The notes below the pieces were generated by a model. The model saw only the letters and a program-made list of their open reading frames with translations, was not told the DNA's origin and made no database searches. Below are positions 8,329-13,439 of a stretch of 13,439 bases of DNA, in pieces; positions within the stretch are counted from its first letter, which is position 1; each line of letters opens with the position of its first letter. Location: the NCBI GenBank assembly GCA_009926815.1, contig RFOC01000035.1, positions 1 to 13,439 on the forward strand, in the 5' to 3' direction. Made by a program: the position numbers and the translations under genes. This DNA comes from Planctomycetota bacterium (GTDB lineage Bacteria; Planctomycetota; Phycisphaerae; Phycisphaerales; SM1A02).

Positions 8329-9257
8329 GCGGTCTCCTCCGAGAGTCGCCTGAACGCCTCCTCCAGAGGACCGTGCTCGATGTCGAGCCTGCGAATGGCC
8401 ACGCCGTCGCGCGCGAGTGCGCGCGAGACGCGGCCTCGAACCTCGGGCGTGATCTCCCCTTCGGCCACGATGTCCGTCCACGGCGCATCGGCGCAGGCCG
8501 TCCGTCGGGCGAGCCGAAGACCGCACTCCTGCAGAGCGGCCTCCGCACGGATGGGATCGTCCACCTCCAGCTCCAGACGCGGGCTCACGCCGAGCCGGAG
8601 CCGGACCTGCGCGGGCGTTCCCGTGGCCATCACGCGTCCCCGGTCGAGGACCACCAGCGCGTCGCAGGCCGCCTCCACCTCGGCGAGCACATGGGTGCTG
8701 AGCAGGATGGCGGTCCGCCCCTTCAACGACTGGAGCAGTTCACGGAAGAGGAGCACCTGCGCCGGATCGAGGCCGGCCGTGGGTTCATCCAGGATCAGGA
8801 GCCGTGGCTCATGCACCATGGCCGCCGCCAGACCCACACGCTGCCGGAAGCCCCGGCTGAGCGCTCCGCACAGGCGCTGCTTCACCTCGCCCAACTGGCA
8901 CCGATGCACCATCTCGGCCACGCGCGACGTCACGCGCGCCTGGGGAACCCCGTGCAGCCGTGCCGACCAGGCCAGGCATTCCTCCACCGTCGAGTCCAAG
9001 TGCAGCGGCGCGCGTTCGGGCAGCCACCCGATCGAGGCGCGCGCTGCCTGCGGATCGCGCCACACGTCGCGACCATCCACCATCACGCGTCCAGCATCGG
9101 GAGGCAGCACGCCCACCACCATGCGGAGCGTGGTGCTCTTGCCGGCGCCATTGGGGCCGAGAAACCCGCAGACGGACCCCGGCTGCACGCGCAAGTCCAC
9201 GCCGGAAACGGCATTCCGCGTGCCGAATCGCTTGATCAGGCCTTCGGCTTGAAGCAT
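8325..9257 (-). CDS. ABC transporter ATP-binding protein (GldA/ABC-2 type)
   Basis: This 310-residue cytoplasmic ATPase should power the permease encoded next. All core motifs are present: Walker A GPNGAGKST (34-42), a Q-loop position occupied by Glu in LPE (79-81) as is common in ABC-2 drug/multicopper-type ATPases, signature LSRGFRQR (133-140), Walker B LLILDEP (153-159), D-loop GLD (162-164) and the H-loop His in STH (187-189). A C-terminal region of about 100 residues after the nucleotide-binding domain is typical of this subfamily. It is first in a three-gene operon, and its stop overlaps the permease GTG. The ATG at 9257 begins exactly where homologous ATPases start (MLQAEGLIKRFG). Only a weak GAGA lies upstream. 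No function beyond energising an envelope transporter can be assigned. Confidence 0.94.
   Translation of the reverse strand: MLQAEGLIKRFGTRNAVSGVDLRVQPGSVCGFLGPNGAGKSTTLRMVVGVLPPDAGRVMVDGRDVWRDPQAARASIGWLPERAPLHLDSTVEECLAWSARLHGVPQARVTSRVAEMVHRCQLGEVKQRLCGALSRGFRQRVGLAAAMVHEPRLLILDEPTAGLDPAQVLLFRELLQSLKGRTAILLSTHVLAEVEAACDALVVLDRGRVMATGTPAQVRLRLGVSPRLELEVDDPIRAEAALQECGLRLARRTACADAPWTDIVAEGEITPEVRGRVSRALARDGVAIRRLDIEHGPLEEAFRRLSEETA
8334..8340 (-). promoter_or_regulatory. Ribosome binding site of the permease-GldG gene (GGAGGAG)
   Basis: GGAGGAG, then ACCGC, then GTG at 8328 on the minus strand. It lies inside the end of the ATPase gene, and with the GTGA overlap it fixes the permease start. 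Confidence 0.8.
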
Positions 9258-9277
9258 GGGGGTCTCGACGGCCGATG

Positions 9278-9283
9278 AGTGTA
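9278..9283 (-). promoter_or_regulatory. Possible -10 box of the ABC operon (TACACT)
   Basis: On the minus strand TACACT fits TANNNT and ends 20 bases before the ATPase ATG, giving a leader of roughly 13 bases. No convincing -35 box is seen. The 61-base divergent gap also holds the candidate promoter of the regulator gene on the other strand. Confidence 0.3.
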
Positions 9284-9306
9284 CGGAAACCGGACCGCGC
9301 CCACCC

Positions 9307-9312
9307 TAGACT
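9307..9312 (+). promoter_or_regulatory. Putative -10 box (TAGACT) of a leaderless promoter
   Basis: TAGACT ends six bases before the ATG at 9319, and no Shine-Dalgarno sequence is present. The surrounding bases (9302-9321) match the bases before prmC at 17 of 20 positions, including the same hexamer and spacing. Confidence 0.45.
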
Positions 9313-9318
9313 CCACGC

Positions 9319-10809
9319 ATGCCCCACAGGATCCAGCCCGAAGGCACCTTCGACGCGGCCACGCTGCTCGAGGAGGTTGCCGACGGTCTCGGCGTGGTCG
9401 ACGCCTCGGGCGAGATCCTCTGGATGAGTGCGCGGCTGGCAGGCCAGGATCCCGAGACGCTGCGCAAGTTCGCCGATTCGGCTCGGGAATGCCTTCGCGA
9501 GCCGGACGGGACCCGGCGGCTCCAGAGTCGTCGGTTCCGTGCCGGCAACCGAAGCTTCGAGGCGCAGGTGTCGCGGCTGGGCCCCGCGGGCGATCGAGCC
9601 CTGGCCATCCTGGTCAACGTCTCGCCCCGTCAGCGGCTGCTCGACCGCGTGGAAGCGGTGGACGCGGCGGGCGCATCGCTGCTGGACCTGGATGCGATCA
9701 TCGTGAACCCGCTCAACGTGGCGGAGCGACTGAAGCTGATCGAGGGCCGCATCGAGCAGGGGCTGCGCGACCTGTTCGGCGCCGCGAACTTCGAGGTCCG
9801 GCTGCTCGACCGCAAGAGTCGCGTGCTGGAACTGGTGATCCACCGGGGCATCGAGCCGCTGCCCATCGGCAAGCAGATGAAGGCCGAGGCCGAGGGCCAC
9901 GGGATCACCGGCTGGGTGGCCAGCACGGGCGAGAGCGTGCTCTGCCGTGATCCGCAGCACGATCCCCGCTACATGCAGGGCCTGCCGGGCTGCCGCTGCG
10001 CCCTCACCGCCCCACTGCTGCTGCACGATCGCGTGGTGGGCACCGCCAACCTGGAGAGCGGCGACCCCCGCGCCTTCGAGGAGGAGGATCGGCTGCTGCT
10101 GGAGCTGTACGGGCGCTACGTGGCCATGGCGCTCAACATCCTCGACATGCTGATCGTGGAGCGCTACACCACCAACCAGCGCGTCAGCGGCAGCGTGCGC
10201 GAGGAGATCGCCGTGCCGGTGCGGAGCGTGCGCGAGTCGCTCGACGCCGCCAAGGCGGCCGCCTCCGGCGAGGCCCTGGAGTGCCTGAACCGGCTCGAGG
10301 GGCACCTGACCACGCTGGAGCGTCGCCTCAAGGCCGCCAGCGAGGGCTTCCGCGGGGTGCTGGGCGTGGATCGGGTGGAGGGCCCCACCGGCGAGGACAA
10401 CCTGCTCCAGGGCCGTCGGGTGCTGGTGGTGGATGACGAGGCCGGCATCCGCGAGGCCATCGCGACCATCCTGGGTCAGCACGGAGCACAGGTCCGGCTC
10501 TTCGACTCGGCCACCGCCGCCATCGAGGCGCTGCAGCAGGCGAAGTCGTCCAGCGAGCCGTTCGAGCTGGTGCTGTCGGATGTGCGCATGCCGGACCGCA
10601 ATGGCTACGAGATCTTCCGGGCCGCCAAGGATGCGGATCCGGACATGCCCGTGATCCTCATGACCGGCTTCGGCTACGACCCGCATCACAGCATCGTGCG
10701 AAGCAGCCAGGAAGGGCTGCACTGCTTCCTCTTCAAGCCCTTCCAGGCCCAGCAACTGCTCGACGAGGTGAGGAAGGCGCTCGTGCCGCAGGCGCCCGCA
10801 GGCGACTGA
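9319..10809 (+). CDS. PAS-like/GAF sensor with degenerate H-box and receiver domain
   Basis: This 496-residue soluble signalling protein has four recognisable parts. Residues 14-102 resemble a PAS fold (GLGVVDASGEILWMS). Residues about 137-275 are a GAF domain (GITGWVASTGESVLCRD; APLLLHDRVVGTANLES). Residues 284-345 are helical and align with a histidine-kinase dimerisation helix: EEIAVP (295-300) has the HExxxP spacing, but with Glu where the phosphorylated His belongs. No ATP-binding kinase domain follows. Residues about 366-488 are a complete receiver domain with acidic pair Asp372/Asp373, phospho-acceptor Asp421 (LSDVRMPD), Thr449 and Lys473 (FKPF). It probably receives phosphate from a separate kinase and signals through GAF or the helical region; the partner is not in the window. 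Loss of the kinase by deletion during evolution is an inference. The gene is monocistronic and ends five bases from prmC on the opposite strand. Confidence 0.88.
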   Translation: MPHRIQPEGTFDAATLLEEVADGLGVVDASGEILWMSARLAGQDPETLRKFADSARECLREPDGTRRLQSRRFRAGNRSFEAQVSRLGPAGDRALAILVNVSPRQRLLDRVEAVDAAGASLLDLDAIIVNPLNVAERLKLIEGRIEQGLRDLFGAANFEVRLLDRKSRVLELVIHRGIEPLPIGKQMKAEAEGHGITGWVASTGESVLCRDPQHDPRYMQGLPGCRCALTAPLLLHDRVVGTANLESGDPRAFEEEDRLLLELYGRYVAMALNILDMLIVERYTTNQRVSGSVREEIAVPVRSVRESLDAAKAAASGEALECLNRLEGHLTTLERRLKAASEGFRGVLGVDRVEGPTGEDNLLQGRRVLVVDDEAGIREAIATILGQHGAQVRLFDSATAAIEALQQAKSSSEPFELVLSDVRMPDRNGYEIFRAAKDADPDMPVILMTGFGYDPHHSIVRSSQEGLHCFLFKPFQAQQLLDEVRKALVPQAPAGD

Positions 10810-10814
10810 GCCGC

Positions 10815-11753
10815 TCAGGCGCGGTCCGCCACCAGCACGCGGTCCAGGCCCTCGTGATCCTTCATGACGCCCGTGAAGCGGAGCCCTGGCGTGTCCCCCA
10901 CCAGGCGCCGCACGGCGTCGCCCTGCGAGGCGGCCACCTCCACCAGCACGCGACCACCGGGCCTCAGCCAGTCCCCCACCTGCCGCAGCAGCGGCTCGAT
11001 CAGGCGCAGGCCATCGGGTCCACCCCGCAGCGCACTGACCGGCTCGTGATCGCGCACGTTGGGGGCGCATCGGGACCATTCCGCATCGCTCACGTAGGGC
11101 GGGTTGGCGGTGACCAGGTCGAAGATGCCTCTCTCGTCCGGCCGAAGAGCCGCGAAGAGGTCGCCCTGGCGGAACTCGACGCGATCCTGCTGCCCGTGCC
11201 GGGCGGCGTTGCGTGCCGCCAGGTCGAGTGCCGCCGGCACCAGGTCGGTGGCCACCGCCTGGGCGTCCAGGGGCGGCTGCGGGGCGTCGGCCCAGCCCTT
11301 CCGCGGCGTGGTCAGCGCGGCCACCACGCTCACCGCGATGCAGCCACTGCCGGTGCAGACGTCCAGCATGCGGAGCGGGGTGCCGCGGGCACGGGCCCAG
11401 TCCACCGCCAGGCCCACCAGCGTCTCGGTGGCGGGCCGCGGAATGAGGGTGCTGCGATCCACCAGGAAACTTCGGGCGTGGAACCAGGTCTCGCCCACCA
11501 GGTACTGGACCGGCTCATGGCCGCCCGCGCGCTTCACCAGTTCGCGCAGGCGAGCGAGCTCCATGGCGGAAGCCGGACGGTCGACCTCCATGTAGAGCCG
11601 CGTTCGCTCGCAGCCGAACACGTGCGCCAGAAGGAGCTCGGCGCAGAGGCGCGCCGAATCCACCCCTCGATCCGAGAGGAAACCTGTGGTCCATTGCAGC
11701 AACCGCCGCGTGGTCCACGGGCCTTCGGTGTCGGCGGAAGCCGCGGGACGCAT
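10815..11753 (-). CDS. prmC: Peptide chain release factor N5-glutamine methyltransferase PrmC
   Basis: PrmC methylates the Gln of the GGQ motif in release factors RF1 and RF2, using S-adenosylmethionine, which improves translation termination. The N-terminal helical domain (about 12-90) recognises the release factor, with the PVQYL turn at 81-85. The Rossmann methyltransferase domain has DVCTGSGCIAV (131-141) and the diagnostic NPPY (217-220). Further family blocks are EPVSALRGGPDGL (237-249) and VEVAASQG (271-278). Length (312) is near normal, with a short extra loop around 149-164. The usual IPRPxTE block reads IPRPATE (104-110). The Cys in the glycine motif recalls PrmB, but NPPY and the RPxTE block favour PrmC. 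It stands alone here, without prfA. The ATG at 11753 has no Shine-Dalgarno sequence but has TAGACT six bases upstream. Confidence 0.92.
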   Translation of the reverse strand: MRPAASADTEGPWTTRRLLQWTTGFLSDRGVDSARLCAELLLAHVFGCERTRLYMEVDRPASAMELARLRELVKRAGGHEPVQYLVGETWFHARSFLVDRSTLIPRPATETLVGLAVDWARARGTPLRMLDVCTGSGCIAVSVVAALTTPRKGWADAPQPPLDAQAVATDLVPAALDLAARNAARHGQQDRVEFRQGDLFAALRPDERGIFDLVTANPPYVSDAEWSRCAPNVRDHEPVSALRGGPDGLRLIEPLLRQVGDWLRPGGRVLVEVAASQGDAVRRLVGDTPGLRFTGVMKDHEGLDRVLVADRA

Positions 11754-11759
11754 GCGTTC

Positions 11760-11765
11760 AGTCTA
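11760..11765 (-). promoter_or_regulatory. Putative -10 box (TAGACT) of a leaderless prmC promoter
   Basis: On the minus strand TAGACT is followed by six bases and the prmC ATG at 11753. The hexamer, spacing and flanks closely match those before the gene at 9319. No -35 box is evident. Confidence 0.45.
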
Positions 11766-11823
11766 GGTTGAAGCGGCGAGCATGCCGCATGAATCCTCGG
11801 CCGAAGGCGACGCGGGATTTCGC

Positions 11824-11829
11824 TATCAT
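11824..11829 (+). promoter_or_regulatory. Probable -10 box (TATCAT) before the orf151-glycosyltransferase pair
   Basis: TATCAT differs from TATAAT at one position and lies 31 bases before the ATG at 11861, leaving a leader of roughly 25 bases that carries AAGGAG. No good -35 box is seen. Confidence 0.4.
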
Positions 11830-11849
11830 CGTTCGCCCGGTGGAGACCC

Positions 11850-11855
11850 AAGGAG
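11850..11855 (+). promoter_or_regulatory. Ribosome binding site of orf151 (AAGGAG)
   Basis: AAGGAG is followed by five bases (CACCC) and ATG at 11861. It decides for this start over the in-frame ATG at 11768, which would add 31 Arg-rich residues encoded by the promoter region. Confidence 0.8.
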
Positions 11856-11860
11856 CACCC

Positions 11861-12316
11861 ATGTCGGACGTGCAGAACTTCCTCGAGAACCTGGCGGAGC
11901 GGATGCGCGGACACGGCGTGTTCGGCGATGTCCAGGTGCTCGCCGGCCGCCTGCGATGCGATGCCCGCGACGCCGCGGCGCCGGCCTGGTACGCCGTGGA
12001 GAGCGATGGCTCGGGCTGGATCGTCAGCCTCAGCACCGCCGACCGCTGGCTGAGCGAGAGCATCGAGACCGACCTGCTCCACTTCGGCGATCCTCTGGAG
12101 GAACTGATCGAGGAGGAGCTGGTGAACCTGGGTGGCGAAGGCCCGGTGCTGGCTCCGAGGCACTACCGCGCCGATGACCGCACGTACGTGTTCCGCAACA
12201 CGATCACGGTGCCGGCCGATCGCGGTCAGTCGCTGGACCGGGTGGCCCTCTGGCTTCTGGCCTACGAGGCCGCCTTCCGCAACCTGGGCGACATGGCCGG
12301 GGGCGACGAGGCATAG
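11861..12316 (+). CDS. Small acidic protein of unknown function, coupled to a glycosyltransferase
   Basis: I do not recognise a family with certainty. The 151-residue protein is acidic, soluble, and has no signal peptide or membrane segment. It begins with an amphipathic helix (about 3-16), followed by strand-like segments (23-32, 42-60 with a Trp at 53). An acidic helix LEELIEEEL lies at 79-87. A strand YVFRNTITVP (109-118) and a C-terminal helix DRVALWLLAYEAAF (126-139) complete it. The strand, 'PAD' turn and final helix loosely resemble YbjN or type III chaperone-like folds, a weak visual resemblance only. The AAGGAG site and a -10-like TATCAT support the start. The glycosyltransferase GTG follows one base after the TAG, so the two are surely co-transcribed, and the protein may act with that enzyme; this is inference. 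Confidence 0.8.
   Translation: MSDVQNFLENLAERMRGHGVFGDVQVLAGRLRCDARDAAAPAWYAVESDGSGWIVSLSTADRWLSESIETDLLHFGDPLEELIEEELVNLGGEGPVLAPRHYRADDRTYVFRNTITVPADRGQSLDRVALWLLAYEAAFRNLGDMAGGDEA
12308..12311 (+). promoter_or_regulatory. Ribosome binding site of the glycosyltransferase (GAGG)
   Basis: GAGG lies six bases before GTG at 12318, inside the end of orf151. It supports the GTG start; the next ATG (12336) would remove the first strand of the Rossmann fold. Confidence 0.6.
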
Positions 12317-12317
12317 C

Positions 12318-13439
12318 GTGGCGCGCAAGGTGCTCATGCTGGGCTGGGAGTTTCCCCCGTTCATCTCGGGTGGGCTGGGCACGGCCTGCTACGGCCTGAC
12401 CAAGGCCCTCGATCGACGGGGCGACGAGGTCACCTTCGTGCTGCCCAAGCATGTGCAGGCGACCTACGCGAGCCATGTGGACCTGATCAGCCCCGGCTCG
12501 GTGCCCGTGCATCCATCGCTGCCGCCCCCCGCCGCGGTGACGCAGCCCAGGAGCGCGGAAGCCCCGGTGTCGGCCCCAATCCCGGTGGAGACGCTCGAGC
12601 GCGTCCGCCACGCACTGACGCGCGTGACCACCCTGGGTCTTCCCATGACGGCGCCGGCACCGTACAGCAGCAGTCTGCCACCGGCCGTGCTTCGGCTGGC
12701 CCTGGAATCCGCGTCGCTCCGCCGCGTGCTCAAGCTGCCGGAGACGCTGGACCCCCAGGTCCGAGCGGCGCTCATGGCCGAACTGGCGGTGCAGGACTCG
12801 GTTCCGGAGTCGGGTGGACGCGGCACGGAGCAGTTCCATGCACGCAGCAGCGACTACGGCGGCGACCTGCTGGCGGAGGCGGAGCGATACGCGCGCTTCT
12901 GCGTGACCGCCACGCGAGGCATGCCGTTCGACGTGATCCACGCCCACGACTGGCTCACCTACCCGGCCGGCCTGGCGGTGGCCCGCATGACCGGCAAGCC
13001 CCTGGTGGTGCACGTGCACAGCACGGAGTTCGACCGCAGCGGCGAGCACGTGAACCAGCCCATCTACAACATCGAGCGCCGCGGCATGCATGGCGCGGTT
13101 CGGGTGATCACGGTGAGCATGCTCACGCGGAACCTGTGCGTGAACCGGTACGGCGTGAATCCGGACAAGATCGACGTGGTGTACAACGGCGTCGACCTGG
13201 ATCCGAGGGCCGCCGGCGTGGAACCCATCAAGCAGGGCGAGAAGGTGGTGCTGTACTTCGGTCGCATCACCATGCAGAAGGGCCCCGAGTACTTCATCGC
13301 GGCGGCCAAGCGGGTGCTGGACGTCATGGAAGGCGTGAAGTTCGTGGTGGCCGGCAACGGCGACCAGGCCCAGCGCATGATCGAGATGGCCGCGGCCATG
13401 GGCATCGGCAACAAGGTGCTGTTCACCGGCTTCCTGCGC
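12318..13439 (+). CDS. GT4-family / glycogen-synthase-like glycosyltransferase, 5' part
   Basis: The first 374 codons of a GT-B glycosyltransferase are in the window; the frame stays open to the last base. Residues 4-43 form the first strand and the glycine loop (WEFPPFISGGLG, 10-21), which resembles the donor loop of glycogen and sucrose synthases. The acceptor half continues with DVIHAHDWLTYPAG (205-218) and VHVHSTEFDRSG (231-242). The donor half starts with VVYNGVD (287-293), LYFGRITMQKG (312-322) and VVAGNGDQ (343-350). The Arg and Lys of GRITMQKG normally bind the nucleotide-sugar phosphates; the catalytic Glu-rich motif lies beyond the window. Residues about 60-175 are a Pro/Ala-rich insertion before YGGDLLAEAERYARF. 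Related proteins are often found with GH57 or glycogen genes, but the donor and product cannot be determined here. It starts with GTG one base after orf151. Confidence 0.9.
   Translation, partial: MARKVLMLGWEFPPFISGGLGTACYGLTKALDRRGDEVTFVLPKHVQATYASHVDLISPGSVPVHPSLPPPAAVTQPRSAEAPVSAPIPVETLERVRHALTRVTTLGLPMTAPAPYSSSLPPAVLRLALESASLRRVLKLPETLDPQVRAALMAELAVQDSVPESGGRGTEQFHARSSDYGGDLLAEAERYARFCVTATRGMPFDVIHAHDWLTYPAGLAVARMTGKPLVVHVHSTEFDRSGEHVNQPIYNIERRGMHGAVRVITVSMLTRNLCVNRYGVNPDKIDVVYNGVDLDPRAAGVEPIKQGEKVVLYFGRITMQKGPEYFIAAAKRVLDVMEGVKFVVAGNGDQAQRMIEMAAAMGIGNKVLFTGFLR

Noticed and set aside
8329..8526. Upstream ATG extending the permease-GldG protein by 66 residues
   Set aside because: It would overlap the ATPase gene by about 200 bases and add Arg/Gly-rich sequence. 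GTG at 8328 has GGAGGAG and a GTGA overlap.
9018..9020. Glu in place of the Q-loop Gln in the ABC ATPase
   Set aside because: A Glu in the LPE context is frequent in ABC-2-type ATPases, so it is not a sign of inactivation.
5647..9252. A 1201-codon open frame on the plus strand
   Set aside because: It lies antisense to the whole ABC operon. Its product is dominated by Arg, His, Gly and Gln with no domain motifs, as expected of a shadow frame in GC-rich DNA, while the minus-strand genes have complete motifs and ribosome binding sites.
4370..9257. Assignment of the ABC operon to gliding motility
   Set aside because: The similarity is to GldA/F/G components only. Such ABC systems occur in many non-gliding bacteria and no other gld or spr gene is in the window.
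10815..11753. Assignment as PrmB (ribosomal protein uL3 methyltransferase)
   Set aside because: The Cys before TGSG recalls PrmB, but the RPxTE block, the PVQYL turn and the overall order fit PrmC better.
11768..11860. Upstream ATG extending orf151 by 31 residues
   Set aside because: The extra residues are Arg-rich and come from the divergent promoter region. AAGGAG at the right distance marks the ATG at 11861.

Overview
This is a GC-rich bacterial chromosome segment, dense with genes on both strands. No rRNA, tRNA, CRISPR array, insertion sequence or phage gene is visible. The gene set (an ABC-2 permease fused to a GldG-type domain beside a DUF4340 protein, a SpoIIE-type phosphatase, a PAS/GAF/receiver protein, a lone ribD) and the high GC suggest Planctomycetota, perhaps Phycisphaerae. 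That placement is an inference from gene content, not a phylogenetic result.

Layout. (1) Bases 1-1703 hold the 3' part of an EF-G gene, closed by a strong intrinsic terminator at 1737-1760. (2) Bases 1798-4388 form a two-gene plus-strand operon, a six-helix membrane SpoIIE/RsbU-type phosphatase overlapping bifunctional ribD by ATGA. (3) Bases 9257-4370 on the minus strand form a three-gene operon, joined by two GTGA overlaps: ABC ATPase, an 878-residue permease-GldG fusion, and a single-pass DUF4340 protein. It runs tail to tail into ribD with a 19-base overlap. (4) Bases 9319-10809 encode a PAS-like/GAF/pseudo-H-box/receiver regulator, divergent from the ABC operon. (5) Bases 11753-10815 on the minus strand encode PrmC, ending 5 bases from the regulator. 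(6) Bases 11861-13439 hold a small acidic unknown protein and a GT4/glycogen-synthase-like glycosyltransferase cut by the window end; one base separates them.

How they work together. The ABC ATPase, permease-GldG fusion and DUF4340 protein very probably form one envelope complex of unknown substrate. The other modules are housekeeping (translation factor, release-factor methylation, riboflavin synthesis), signalling, and polysaccharide or glycogen metabolism.

No clearly new system such as a defence island or biosynthetic cluster is evident. The best leads are: (a) three genes without a Shine-Dalgarno sequence that carry a TANNNT box 6-7 bases before the ATG, two of them with nearly identical 20-base upstream sequences, which suggests leaderless transcription; (b) the permease-GldG fusion with a roughly 200-residue Ala-rich insertion; (c) a receiver protein whose degenerate H-box has Glu where His is expected and which has no kinase domain; (d) the unknown protein coupled to the glycosyltransferase.
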